Of a stretch of 64,000 nt of DNA, positions 1-12,100 are shown one piece after another; the stretch's first letter is position 1; each line of letters opens with the position of its first letter. Below the pieces are notes generated by a model. That model ran no database searches, was not told the origin of the DNA, and was given only the letters and a program-made list of their open reading frames with translations. Source of the DNA: Ramazzottius varieornatus (taxonomy: Eukaryota > Tardigrada > Eutardigrada > Parachela > Ramazzottiidae); contig BDGG01000003.1 of assembly GCA_001949185.1 (NCBI GenBank), positions 1,811,164-1,875,163 of the forward strand. Reading direction: 5' to 3'. Both the position numbers and the translations under genes were made by a program.

Positions 1-3000
1 GGAGAAAGTTGACTTCGAACAAGCCATTCTCCAGGTATTCTACTGGAACTCCGTAAGGAACATAGATACTGTATTCTCCCGATATCTCCGCGAAGCCTGA
101 TACCATGGCGCCACCTACGAAAAGTGCATGACGTACGGCGGATAGACGCATATGTATGGATGACGTACGTCCTGTAGGTGGCGCCACGAGTAACGGGGTT
201 CGCGAAGATATCGGCGGAATACAGTATACTCGTCCAGCGGTTAGCAGAGACGAGAATAGATTTCTAATTATCACGACAGTTATTCTGTTTTTCTTCGAAG
301 GACTTGGAAATGCTGCAAGTTAAGTTCGACAAGCTTACCCACACTTCGGATAGCTTCGAGCTTCTTCTAAAGTATGCCGAACAGATGATTCGGGAAGGTA
401 CTGCTTATGTAGACGATACCGAGCCCGAGAAAATGAAGGCTGAACGAGAGGAGAGGAAAGAATGTGCTAGCAGGTCCAATAGTAAGCAAAGACTTGAACC
501 ATTTTAACTAGCTTTTTCTCGCATGACTTTCGAACATAGGAGTATTTTGCCGTAGGTGTGGAGACTAACCTGAAGCTTTGGGAGGAAATGAAGAAAGGTA
601 CGAAGAAAGGTCAGCAGTGCTGTGTTCGTGCGAAGATCGACATGAAGTCCGATAACGGTTGCATGCGCGACCCGACGATCTACCGATGCAAACCACAAGA
701 GCACCCCAAGACCGGGAATAAGTACAAGTAAGCACAAGAGAACTCGGAATATTCGGGAGCCCAGTAAATGAAACGTACAAAACCTTGAGTGGCGCATGCT
801 GTCAGCCAGTAATAATGGAAACGTGCGCCACTTGCGCCATCTTGTACGTTTCGTTTGCCGGCCTCCTATTTTGTCTTTAAAATGGAAGACTCTCAATCAA
901 AATCGAGTGAAAATTTGTGTGGATGCTACACGAATGTAGGACTTCTGTGGAATTTTTATGGAGAATTTCGTGTAGGACATATCCAACGTATGACTTCGCG
1001 TGTCCCATCGTGGACAGTGTGGAAGGTGTGACGCACGCTTTGAGGACCACAGAGTACCACGATCGTGATGAGCAGTACGAGTGGTTCCTCGACCAGTTGA
1101 AGCTGCGAAAGCCGCATATTTACGAGTACAGCAGACTCAACTTGATGTACACGCTGCTTTCCAAGCGGAAATTGACGTGGTTTGTCGACCAGAAACTCGT
1201 TGACGGATGGTAAGAAAAGCTTATCCTTGTCAAGCTCACTTTCGCATTACCTTTCAAGCGTAACATATAAAAGCTATCAGTTGTATTACTTCTTAGGGAT
1301 GATCCTCGCTTCCCAACTGTGCGCGGAATCTTGCGACATGGAATGACGGTGGAAGGCCTGAAGAACTTCATCGTGGCTCAGGTAACCTTCTTCGAACTTT
1401 TTCACTTTCAAAACTCAAGATCGTTACCTTTTGTTGTGTGTTGAGTCTGGCTTAGGTTCACGAGATCGTTGTCTTAGTAGAAAACCTATCCAGGTAGTTT
1501 TCTGTTAGGGTAATTTTTGGTATTTTGTTTAGGGTTCTTCGAGGTCCGTTGTGATGATGGACTGGGATAAGCTTTGGGCGTTCAACAAGAAGGTGATCGA
1601 CCCGATCGCTCCTCGCTATACAGCCGTCCTCAAGTCCGACCACGTTCCAGTTTTCGTGTCTAAAGCCGAAGAGAAAGCCAACTCGGATGTGGCGAAGCAT
1701 CCCAAGAACGCGGAAGTGGGCATGAAAACAGTCTGGTATGGCCCGAAGATCCTCATCGACTCTGTGGATGCTGAGGTCGTGAAAGAAGGCGAAACAGTCA
1801 CTTTCATCAACTGGGGCAACCTGAAGATTAAGAGCCTCAAGAAGAATGGTCAAGGGAAAGTCGAAAGTATCGAAGCCGATCTGGAACTGGAAAACACCGA
1901 CTTTAAGAAGGTTCGAAAAATAATTTAGAAACTCTAGCAGACTCTTATTGTATTGTTCTAAGAACACCATGATTTCGCAAACCTGCGTACTCATGTACAG
2001 CAGTCAATCACGTTCATTTGGATGCGGGTGAATGGGAAAAGGACGACAGGCAGATAGCGTCAGAATGTCAGGAACCTGCGTACTTTGTTATCAGGGTACA
2101 ACCTTCACTATGTGTATGCAGGTTTCCGAAGGTGGTCGCACTTTCTGCAGCTTGATCGTTCTTTGGTTTTTTTGCAGACGACGAAGTTGACATGGTTGGC
2201 AGTGACGGACAAAGCTCCTCTGGTTCCCACGGTTTGTATTGAGTATGGGTACCTTATAACGAAAGGGAACTTGGGTAAGGACGAAGAGTGGAAGGACTTT
2301 ATCAACAAAGACAACAAAAAGGAGCAGGAGATGCTTGGTGATCCTGAGCTGAGGAACGTCAAGAAGGGAGACATTATCCAGCTTCAGCGACGCGGCTTCT
2401 ACATCTGCGATAAGGAAGCAAAGGGTGACGAGCCCATCGTGTTGCTGTACGTTCCCGACGGGAAGGAGACGTCGACGTCAGCGGAAGCCGATCTGAAAGC
2501 CAAACAAGGTACGTCTTCAAATTCTCTTTTGTACAATCGTTTCATACGAAAGATGTGAGATAAAGAGTAAGTTACTAATTGGGTGGGTTTGTAGAAGTGA
2601 AGAAGAGCGAGAAGGAGAAGGCTTCAAAAGAAAGCCAGCAAAAATCGTCGAAGGAGCCCAAGAAGGTTGCTTCTCAACAAAACGGAGTTCCCGAAGATGG
2701 ACCTGTAAAGAAGTCCGGTGAGGAGAGAAAGAAGCGGAAGGAGGAAGTGCAGGGTGATGGGAAGAAGGCAGCTGACGGTCCGAAGCAGGTCTCTGATGGA
2801 CCCAAACCGGTGGTGAATGGTGAGAAGAAGTCTGGTGACGGTGGTGGAGGTGACAAGAAAGACAAGAAGGAGAAGCCTCAGAAAGAGAAATCTCAAAAGG
2901 AGAAGCAAGGCGACAAGAAACAGGACGGTGGAGACAAGAAGAAAGCCGGTATGTAAACAGTTCGGCCTCTTTGAAAATTTTGTTGGCATAGACAGTAAAG

Positions 3001-5392
3001 TATACCTGCGTACTTACACGCCTTAGATTTATTTGGACTACGGTACGTAGGTTCATGATGAATGCTTGCATTGGTTCATTTCAGTATGAAAACTGATATC
3101 GCCGGTCTGTTTCAGTTGTGGATTGTCATTCAACATCTTGCGTTATGTTTTAGGTGAAGGTGGCGGTGGGGACAAGGGTGGTGGCAAAGGTGGCGAGAAG
3201 GGGAAGACCCGGCTGGGTATCGAGGTGAAGAAGGACGAGGACCTGTCAGAATGGTACGCTCAAGTTATCACGAAAGCTGAGATGATTGAGTACTACGACA
3301 TCAGCGGTTGCTACATCCTCCGTCCCTGGGCGTATTCTATCTGGGAAGAAATACAGAAGTGGTTTGATGCGGGCATCAAGAAGATGGGCGTCCAGAACTG
3401 TTACTTTCCCATGTTCGTCTCGCAAGCGGCTTTGGAGAAGGAGAAGGACCACATCGCTGACTTCTCGCCTGAGGTTAGTATCTTTCCGTCCATTCAGAAC
3501 TCATCTGCCGAAGTTCTCGTTGTTTCTTGTGCCATTATTCAGGCTTTTTTTCAGGTGGCTTGGGTGACCAAATCAGGAAACACCGATTTAGCCGAGCCCA
3601 TCGCCATTCGACCAACGAGCGAAACTGTCATGTATCCGACGTTCGCGAAATGGATCAAGTCTTACCGAGATCTTCCTTTGAAGATTAACCAGTGGTGTAA
3701 TATTGTCGTAAGTATGAATTTGCTTCGGGCCTGAGCTTCATGAACGAAGTTTAGCAGGAATGGACTGATGGACCGATGTGGCTTTTTGTAGCGGTGGGAG
3801 TTCAAGCATCCTCAGCCATTCCTTCGAACCCGTGAGTTTCTTTGGCAAGAGGGCCACACCGCCTTCGCCACACCCGAAGAAGCCAAGGAGGAAATGTACC
3901 AGATCCTCGACTTGTACGCTGGAGTGTACGAGCACCTGCTGGCGGTCCCTGTCATCAAGGGGCGGAAGACCGAGAAGGAAAAGTTCCCCGGCGGCGACAT
4001 CACGACCACCATCGAAGCGTACATTGCAGGCAGTGGAAGAGCCATCCAGGTATATTCTTCCTGAAGCTTAGCCAGTTCGCGTTCTAAAACTATTCATGAA
4101 TATTACGGTTGGCAACTTGCAAAATTCAAACGGTTATGAAATTCGAAATATGACGTTGAGATGGTGGGACGTCGGTAAACGGAACTCGGCTCTCTGTCCC
4201 GTAGCTGCATACGTGTAGAGTGTAGCTCATGCAAGAGCTCGTGTATGCAGATAAAATTAATGAGCAACCAGATTATTTCGTTCAGTGCCTTCTGGTCTTT
4301 AATAGTAAGCTTCGCACGATTTACTCCGGCTTTCACTTTGCAGGCCGCAACATCCCATCATCTTGGGCAGAACTTCTCCAAGATGTTCCAGATCGTCTTC
4401 GAAGATCCCACAACGGGTCAACCAAAATGCGCCTATCAGAACAGCTGGGGCCTCACGACAAGAACCATCGGTGTCCTGACCATGGTGCATGGTGATGACT
4501 TAGGCCTGGTCCTTCCTCCTCGAGTGGCTTCCATCCAGGTGCTTACATGTTTAGATCTTACGAAAAGGAAACCGGTGATTTGTACAGGTGAATGTATTTC
4601 ATAGGTTATCATCGTTCCTTGCGGTATGACAGCGAGCATGAAAGAGGACGAACGAGGGCAGCTGCTCGCGAAGGCGGAAGAATACAAGCAGAAGCTGATC
4701 GAAGCTGGCATCCGCGCCGAGAAGGATGTGCGTGATAACTACTCTCCCGGCTGGAAGTTCAGCCACTGGGAAGTAAAGGGTGTGCCTGTCCGGTTGGAAG
4801 TGGGTCCGAAGGATATGGCCAGTCAGACCTTCGTGGCGGTCAGGCGAGATACCAGTGCGAAAGTCACCGGGCTGAAAGAGGCCGAAGCAGTAGGAAAGAT
4901 AAAGGAGTTGTTGGATGATATCCATAACAACCTATTCAACAAGTAAGAAGCAGCTCGATTTGTTTCACGAATAGTCTGGATTCTAACTCCGCTTTGCAGT
5001 GCAAAGAAACAGCAGCAAGAGAATCTTGGCGTGGTCGACTCGGACTGGAAAGAGTTCTGCGACAAGCTAGACAAGAAGATGATCTTGATGATTCCGTTCT
5101 GCGAGGAGAAGGAATGCGAGGAAGTAGTGAAGAAGGAGAGCGCACGGTTAGTTACTGTGGATATTTTTTCCTAGTTTCCTCTGTGCGACTGAGTTTGTTT
5201 CGACGAATGAACGAGGGCTTTCTGTGCTGCAGGAACCAAGTTTCTGTGGAAGCTGGAGCTCCAGCCATGGGTGCCAAGAGTCTCTGTATTCCATTCGAGC
5301 AGCCCAAGAAGCTGGCACCAGGAACCAAGTGCCTGTCACCCGGATGCAAGAACGAGGCAAAGTCCTTCACACTGTTCGGCCGAAGCTACTGA
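1..5392 (+). CDS. EPRS1: Bifunctional glutamate/proline--tRNA ligase, 5' partial
   Basis: Charges tRNA-Glu and tRNA-Pro in the cytosol; in animals it belongs to the multisynthetase complex. The window opens in frame inside the GluRS catalytic core (exon about 2-52, then from 301 with [11 protein letters not shown]). GluRS continues through exons near 555-731, 970-1210, 1298-1380, 1533-1910 and 2179-2511. A Lys/Gly-rich linker at about 2595-3230 follows, then ProRS from about 3200 (RLGIEVKK) with class II motifs ([12 protein letters not shown] near 3610, [11 protein letters not shown] near 3993). The Cys-bearing C-terminal zinc domain ends in TLFGRSY and TGA at 5390-5392. All joins use GT-AG introns of about 60-300 bases. 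The linker shows no WHEP helix-turn-helix repeat, which is usual between the two halves in animals. Intron 1 holds a 156-base palindromic element and the intron after about 731 holds a foldback copy. Identity is certain; exon edges are approximate. Confidence 0.95.
69..224. mobile_element. 156-bp pogo-derived palindromic MITE (family B), copy 1
   Basis: Lies in EPRS intron 1. Left end CTGTATTCTCCCGATATC and right end GATATCGGCGGAATACAG are inverted copies, and inner arms (GGCGCCACCTAC / GTAGGTGGCGCC) also pair, so nearly the whole element folds back. It is flanked by TA on both sides (67-68, 225-226), the target duplication expected of Tc1/mariner-pogo elements. The ends match those of the transposase-bearing element at 48327-49971. 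Confidence 0.88.
780..865. repeat. Foldback element family A, copy 1
   Basis: Inverted arms around GAGTGGCGCATGC and ACGTGCGCCACTTG with a short spacer, followed by the GTTTGCCGG outer end typical of the family. In an EPRS intron. Confidence 0.85.
1981..2123. repeat. CCTGCRTAC inverted repeat (family D), EPRS intron
   Basis: ACCTGCGTAC at 1981 and again at 2070 face GTGTATGCAGGT at about 2111-2122. The same word pair recurs in other introns here (43559-43608 is the cleanest). A weaker pair is at about 3003-3055. Boundaries are approximate. Confidence 0.55.
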
Positions 5393-6027
5393 GTCCCAAC
5401 TTTTTTATTTGCTTCTTATGTTAGCTTTTTATACGCCTCTTATCTTTGCTGTTCGCGTTGCTGCTTTTGAACTGTTGCTGCTACCTGCCGTCGAACTATT
5501 TTTCCCTCATCGATGCGTTGTTCATGCGATGGTCAATTGATCACGCCAACCAGGTACCGTCAGATATGTGCTCCTGTCCATCGTTAGTTTCCACGTGAAA
5601 TATCCTGCAGTAAATCTATCGACTTGGCGATCGCATTCGAGCGAACGAAAGCTCAGGGAAACACATAACGACTCGTCGTACGGTCGTGGAAAGCCCATAG
5701 CTATTCGCGTTGATTGGAAGCTTGATTGACTTCACTTGCCTCATGTTTCTTCACTTTCCAAGTCGTATCGCGGCAAAAGCGGCGTAGCTCCCGAAGAGAG
5801 AAGACGACGTTTCGCTAAAACGCTTTATAACTCGAAAAGCATGTCGAGACACAAAGATTTCCAGTTCATTCTTTATTCATGTCCCGCATGGAGAAGGGAA
5901 ATTATGAGATGGAAAGCATGACTGGCGCAGGCTTCTGAACAGCAACATCGACGATACCATCTACGCTTGTAATGTCTAGATAGTCCCGAGTTTAACTCCA
6001 GCCTGTTCAGCTCCCAGAATGATATTT
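5393..6027. other. EPRS 3' UTR and intergenic spacer
   Basis: No coding exon recognised. The first part follows the EPRS stop and is presumably its 3' UTR, running towards the 3' end of RPS29 on the other strand (convergent genes). Short open frames here resemble nothing I know. Confidence 0.5.
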
Positions 6028-6372
6028 CTAATCCAGCTGCAACAAGAGCAAAGTGCCAGAATGATAATGTTTCCGAGCGCAGACAAAAAGGAGCATTCTT
6101 CTACGACACTCTCTTCTCACCTTCTTGAATCCGATCTGGCTGGCGTTTTCTCTGAAACACTGCCTGCAGACGTTCAGGCTGTACTTTCTTATGAGACCAT
6201 GTCCATTTCCACATACCCGGCTACAAACAAATACGATGAATGAGGTTAGGAAGACAGCTGTCCAGAAAGGATGATCGGCAGAAACAGGAAAGGAACAATC
6301 AACCACTTACCATGCGCGCGATCCCGGTCCGAACTTCCTCGGATGCTGGAAATAGATGTTCTTGTGACCCAT
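6028..6372 (-). CDS. RPS29: 40S ribosomal protein S29 (uS14)
   Basis: Small-subunit ribosomal protein that binds 18S rRNA through a zinc site. Three exons on the minus strand: 6372-6311, 6220-6121 and 6036-6028 (171 nt, 56 residues plus stop), the usual family length. Exon 1 gives [20 protein letters not shown]; exon 2 completes [19 protein letters not shown] and runs to GFKK; a 9-base last exon adds LD and TAG. The four zinc cysteines (CxxC near residues 21-24, CxxC near 39-42) are present. All junctions are GT-AG and in phase. The tiny terminal exon is easy to miss. A probable 5' UTR intron ends just upstream (reverse-strand acceptor near 6407). The gene converges on EPRS and is followed upstream by BLOC1S2 on the same strand. 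Confidence 0.95.
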
Positions 6373-7096
6373 CTTGGCAGATTCGTAGAACAGAGGCTCC
6401 TTTCACCTAAATCCTTCGTCAGCTGGGGAGAAGAGGAGATTCTGCGCAGGAATGAACGAGGTAGACGCTGGAGAGTCGAGGTCTTCCTTCTGCTTTGAAC
6501 GAACTACGAGTCTAAGGCCCATTCGGAAATCGGTGAGATGATTTATTTCCCGGTGATTTATTTATTTATTTATATCGTACACCATTATGACATGACATAA
6601 CGCACAACATGGCATATAAACCGACATGGTGACGTCATGGTACTGCGTGACGGACCAAGTTGAACTTGAATTTTATCGACCTCGTCCTTGAAACTGCTTC
6701 CGCCTCAAGACACCGAGAGGCTTGTGATAGCTAACTAAGCATTTACAAAGAGACTTGAGAACCACGATCAGGATTATCGATATCATGGCCGGAAACACGC
6801 TACAACGAGCAGGATTCCTGCTGCAGGAACAACCAAGAAAATCGAAAGCTATGACTCGGGAATCAATGCGTATTACCCACAGCCCAGCCAAGCTTCAAAC
6901 AGTTCCGGGTCTTCCGCAGGATCAAATTAGAATCGAAGACAAAAAACCACTATTCACTAGCAAGTGCCAGGACCCGCTGCAAATTGAGGAATTCTCAAAA
7001 CAAGAATAAATGCTAACCAGACATCAACAAGGAAGTTTATCACAGACTACAACCTTGAACGAGAAGCACAAACGATAAGCAGCCACTCTTCTACAT
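6373..7096. other. Spacer between RPS29 and BLOC1S2
   Basis: Presumably holds the RPS29 5' UTR/promoter and the BLOC1S2 3' UTR. An ATTTATTTATTTAT run at about 6545-6575 reads as tandem AATAAA-type signals on the minus strand, suitable for BLOC1S2 polyadenylation. TATGACATGACATA lies near 6587. A 72-codon minus frame (6891-6673) has one hydrophobic stretch but no resemblance I trust. Confidence 0.4.
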
Positions 7097-7869
7097 TCAC
7101 CGCTTTTCCACCGCCTTAAACCGAGCTTCTGAAAAAAGACAAGATCACCGCTGAAATGAAAACAACCAATTAAATACTGCCAGACTTTGAGGGAGCACAG
7201 TTACCAAGTTGCTTTGCATAGGTATCTAATCGGAAGATAGTCCGCTCCAGTTCATTAACCTGAGTTTCCACCAAGTCTATCCGATCCAGGAAAGGCTTTA
7301 TACAGCTAACTGTAACGAAAAACATCATCTTATAGGTCGGAATTGTTTCAAGATACCACCAGTAGAGAGTAAGCACTACGAATTTAATTCATACATCGGT
7401 CGTTGGTGGTCTTGAGGGATGTCTTCGCGTTCTTCGTAGTGACGAGGAGCTGAGCATACTTTTCCGTCGACACGTTGTTCATTTCTTGAATAAGACGGTA
7501 ATCTTCCGCAGTCACTACAAGAGAGATGTGGTTTGAAATATCCGAGAGTTAATGAAGCGAAGAAGTACCCAGCTGAAAAGAACCCCCCAAGACCCCTCCG
7601 CTGAGGGGGATTAACTTTTTCCCCTCAGCCATTTAGCTCTGCAAAAACCATCCCATATGCTCGTGCATTCGCCACTATTTAAAGGCACCTTCGAATTCAC
7701 TCTTGAGGTATTCGGAAGTCCTTCCGAGTAGGTTTTTGTACAGTCTTTGGATTTCCTCCATGTCGAACACCGAGTCGACCCCCTCGGATACGTCCGAGAC
7801 AGCAGGTACCCGATCTGGCTCGGACGGATGACCCTCTATCTTTTCAGCTGTCTCCTGTCGTCTCTCCAT
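7097..7869 (-). CDS. BLOC1S2: Biogenesis of lysosome-related organelles complex 1 subunit 2
   Basis: Coiled-coil subunit of BLOC-1 (and BORC), acting in endosome-lysosome traffic and lysosome positioning. Four minus-strand exons: 7869-7689, 7514-7395, 7309-7205 and 7128-7097 (438 nt, 145 residues plus stop; the human protein has about 142). Exon 1 starts MERRQETAEK and contains DMEEIQRLYKNLLGRTSEYL; exon 2 has the conserved AEDYRLIQEMNN; exon 3 has PFLDRIDLVETQVNELE and LDTYAKQL; the 32-base last exon gives EARFKAVEKR and TGA. Phases agree at every GT-AG join. A splice acceptor lies just upstream of the ATG (near 7874), so the 5' UTR is probably spliced to an exon ending near 7942. It is head-to-head with the BET gene about 1.2 kb away. 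Confidence 0.93.
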
Positions 7870-9113
7870 CTTCCTAGAATAAAATTTGATGTTATGCCAT
7901 ATTTTTCCTTGATGAAAAGAATCTGAGATGGTAGGGCATACCTTTCAGAATTCAGACAGTGAAGGCGGCAGTTTGGCGATGGCTTCCCGCAACACCCCCC
8001 GCTTCTCCGATCTCAGGGGAAGCTCACACGCGACGATCCTTTCGGGTACCTACGATTTATATTTAATCAGATACTTATTGAATATATTCCTAGCAAAAGG
8101 AGGACAAAAATGACCGGAAAGTGGTCAGAAACGGCCACAAAAACATGGCGCTTTTATAATGGTGCAGTCTTCTGGTTGAGGGCTATAATCAAATCAACTG
8201 GTGCATGTGCATGAGCCTTTTGCAAGGTGTGCATGCACAGCGCGCCGACGGCCTGGCCCAGGTATAAGGTCATTTCGATGACTCAAATTAGACAGAAATT
8301 GTGGTTGGATGGCTAACGGGAAAGTCCCCAATCAGAAGCAGGCCATGATGTTACTGGCTGTTATCCTGCTGGATCGGTTTTGGCACCGCCTACCTCTCCT
8401 TGCTTTCGTATAAAAGCCACCCGCGACCATGCGGTTCATCTCCCACAGTCGCGCTCACTTTTTCAGTCTTGCTTTTCCACTTGGCGAGGAGGATTTCCAA
8501 CACTGTACCTAGGTGCGCGCTGCTTTTCCGTTCAAGAAGACGTAGTGCGCATTGTGCGCAAGAAGCTGTGCATCATCCCACTGATGATTTGGAACCAGTC
8601 TCCTCTCTGAGGCTCTGTCTCATCTCTCGGGCTGATTGCGTCCTCATTTTCATTCAGACTTAACACCTGTGGTACCATCCAGGTAAACAATGAAACAAAA
8701 CTTTTGAATTATCGAGGTTACGTACTTTAGGACTAGAAAGTGATTGCGAAATTGTGGACTTCCAACCGTGCAGTCGTAGAAGGCGGCCTTTTTCTGCTAA
8801 GCAGCTTTGTCTTTCGCCAGCTGAATCAGAAGTAGGTCTGTACTTAGGTGCATGGTGCTCGTAGAGATATTAACGCGCGCGGAGCCATTGCGCATCGGTC
8901 ATATAGATACATCTGCTGTGTGATTTCATGTGGTTACTTGCTGCGTATGTGGGTGTCGCGGTGTGCATTTCCATTGAAACTGCGCATCATCCTGTTCAGT
9001 CCATTGATTGTGTTTGTTGATTTTACAGGTTTCATCCTGGTAGATTTCGATGGCAGTTTCGACGCTCTTCTGATCCATCATTTTGTGGGTTTTAACTATT
9101 CTCATCTGGACGA
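7870..9113. promoter_or_regulatory. Shared upstream region of BLOC1S2 (-) and BET gene (+)
   Basis: No coding exon recognised in 1.24 kb between two divergent start codons. It probably contains the 5' UTR exons and promoters of both: a minus-strand donor near 7941 for BLOC1S2 and a plus-strand acceptor (TTTTACAG, ending near 9029) in the BET leader. No core promoter element stands out. Confidence 0.4.
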
Positions 9114-12100
9114 ATGACAATAATGGATGTGGAGCAGCAGGCTGAAGCCGGAGCGCAGCTGGTCGACAAGATCCACGGGCCCCACACGGTCGACTCGCCA
9201 CCGCCGTCTTCTGGCCAGCATCTCGACAATCTCGTCTCATCGTCAGTCTCGTCGGATAACAGCAACAGCACTCACCATGACGAAGGTGAAACCCAGCCGG
9301 AAGAACCTGTGGAGGTGGATAGCAACAAAGTGGAGAACGAGGCCGTGAAGGAAACAAGGATAATCACTGTTGAACCACCAACTGAAGAGTTACCTGTCGC
9401 AACATCTTCGTCTTCGCCCCCACCTCTTGCTATCTCAGAAGAAATTACGGAAGAGAAACCAGAAGACACTAAGACGAAAGCTGTACAGAGTCCACAGAAC
9501 TCACAAGCTGAAGTTCAACCAGAAGAAACTCAACCGGAAGAAGTCAAACAAGAAGTGAAAGCTGAACAAGTCAAGGATGAAGCGAAGAACGAAGAAGCCG
9601 TGGATGCTTCTGTTGAATTACCTGTTGTTCCTCCGCAGAACGTTGAGGAGGTTGAAAAGCCAAGTGAGCTTTGTTTGCATAAGAAAATAAGCTTTAGAAG
9701 TTGACTAGCTTTTTCTTTCTAGGAGAAGTTGCGCCGGTCGCTCTGCCTTACGTCCCATCGCCTCCACCATCAACAGAGAGCCGAGCTCCGGTCATCAACG
9801 GCATCGTTCAGCCATCTTTCATGCTTCCGCCTGGCCGAACTCCTGTCCTGACCAACCAGCTTAGGTTTCTTCAAAACAACGTCATCAAGGCTATGTGGGC
9901 CCATAAGTTCTCGGCGCCGTTTAAAGCACCCGTCGACGCTGTTCGGCTGAACTTACCGGACTACCACACCGTCATTACGCACCCGATGGATATGGGGACC
10001 ATCAAGAAACGCCTCGAGAACTTCTGGTACGGGTTTTATGTAAAGTTTGAGTAACGAGGCAAGAGTAGCGAATCGGTCATCGTCTATCTGCTCTGTACGT
10101 CACCCATGGGGAGCTAAGGGGTGGTTGAATTACGAGTCACGCCCCCTGTTAGAGGGGGTGCCCGGTTTGCGCTATTTGCCACGAATCGTGCATTCGAGCT
10201 GCAGAAAGATTTGCTCTTAGTCCTTTCAACTTGTTTTTTCATGAGGAATGTTTGGTGCTCTTCAGGTATACATCGGGGCAGCAGTGTGTTGAGGACTTTC
10301 GTCTGATGTTCAACAACTGCTACCGCTACAACCCTCCTGGCCACATCATCTACCAATGGGCCCAGGAGTTGGAAAAGAACCTGAATTCTCGCCTTTCCAG
10401 CCTTCCTACGCCTGAACTGATCGTTCCGTTCGCCACCAAAAGCAAGAGCAGCAAGAAGGCACCAGCTCCGAAGCGAGCAGCCAACCCTGTCGTCAAGAAC
10501 GAAGTCTCTTCTTCCAACGGTGAACGTTCGGCCTACAACGCACAGGTGGGAATAAACCTTGCCAATGCGAGTCAGTCCAACAAAGAAGCGCAATCTTCTC
10601 AAGCTGGTCTAAACTCTGCTGTAAGGGCTTACTTGAAATAGTGGCGTCTTTTAATGTTGGGAGCTACTCGGGAACACCCGACGAGATTGATTTCCCAAGT
10701 GGCGCACGTTCCGGCGTTGTTGGCCGAAAGCGTACGCCACTTGGAAGAACTATCTTCTGCGGTTGAGCTTCCTTACAGTTTCATAATTTTTCATTCGGAA
10801 AGTTTTCAATGTTGTAATTTACTCTCTTTAGCCCGTCTTTCTTCGTAATGCTGGTGGTCCTTCCACGAACGAACCACCCATTATGCCCCAGCCCACAGTG
10901 CAGCCGACGACGATGAAGGGCATACCAAGCACCAAGAAAGGTGTAAAGAGGAAAGCGGACACGACCACCCCGTTAATGGAGGCACCCATCTCGTTTCGAC
11001 CTTCCCTTCCGCTTACACCTCAGAGTTCCGTGGGCCAACACCACAGCAAGCGCACAATCAAGGCTCCCACACGAGACCTACCCGACGAAGTCATACCGCA
11101 TAAGATCAGCAGCAAGAACAGGCCGCCGATGTCAGACGCTATGAGGTACGTCTAAACTTTTCCATCAGAACACCAGAATCCAGATGTTTATGAGCAGATG
11201 ACTTGAAACCAGATTGATTCGCAAGTGACACACGCTCATGGCCATGAACACTGCAGACGTGCGCCACTTGGGAAAACGGTGTGGTTCAGTTCGTTTGCCC
11301 GCGTCTCATACTGCCCTGCTAACTTGACACTGCTTTCTTTAGGCACTGTTCGAATATCCTGAAAGAACTACTCGGTAACAAGCATTCCGCCTATGCTTGG
11401 CCCTTCCGCAAGCCGGTGGATGTAGCAGCGTTGAACTTGAGAGACTACTTTGACATTATCAAGCACCCGATGGACTTGGGGACCATCAAGGAGAAGATGG
11501 TTAACAGGGAGTACAGCACGGCCAGGGAGTTCGAACAGGACGTCAGGCTGGTCTTCACCAACTGCTACCGATACAATCCGGCCGAGCATGACGTCGTCAA
11601 GATGGCCCGTCAACTTCAGGTACCAAATCCTCGAGCTGAAAAATAATCTGGATGGATTATTATGGTTGGGCTTTGTGTTCTGTAGCAAGTCTTCGAATCG
11701 AAGTTCGCACAACTGCCGGAGGAGATTTACAACGCGCCAGTTCCGTCGAAACCTTCGACGAGCAAGTCGAAGAAGCGACCTCGCGGAGACGAGACGGATG
11801 CATCGTCAGGAGACGAGGAGGATGGCGAAGACAGTGGAACGGACTCCGACGAGTCTGATGATGGGAAGACTGCCAATTTACTGGCTCTACAACAACAACT
11901 GGCCAAAGTAACTACTGAAGTATCTGTGAAAATTTTTTGCGTGTTTCTAGAATTCAATCCAAAATCTTTAAATGGAAACTCGGCAAACACGCTTAACAAA
12001 ATTATTTTCCCAAGTGGCGCACGTTTCCGGTGCTATCATCTGAAAATGTGCGCCACTTGGAACAACGATCTTAGCGAGTGCGCCCAGGTCCCAGATGTTT

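Noticed and set aside
6673-6891. Minus-strand microprotein with one hydrophobic segment
   Set aside because: The hydrophobic stretch is short and interrupted by Lys, and no start or splice context supports it.
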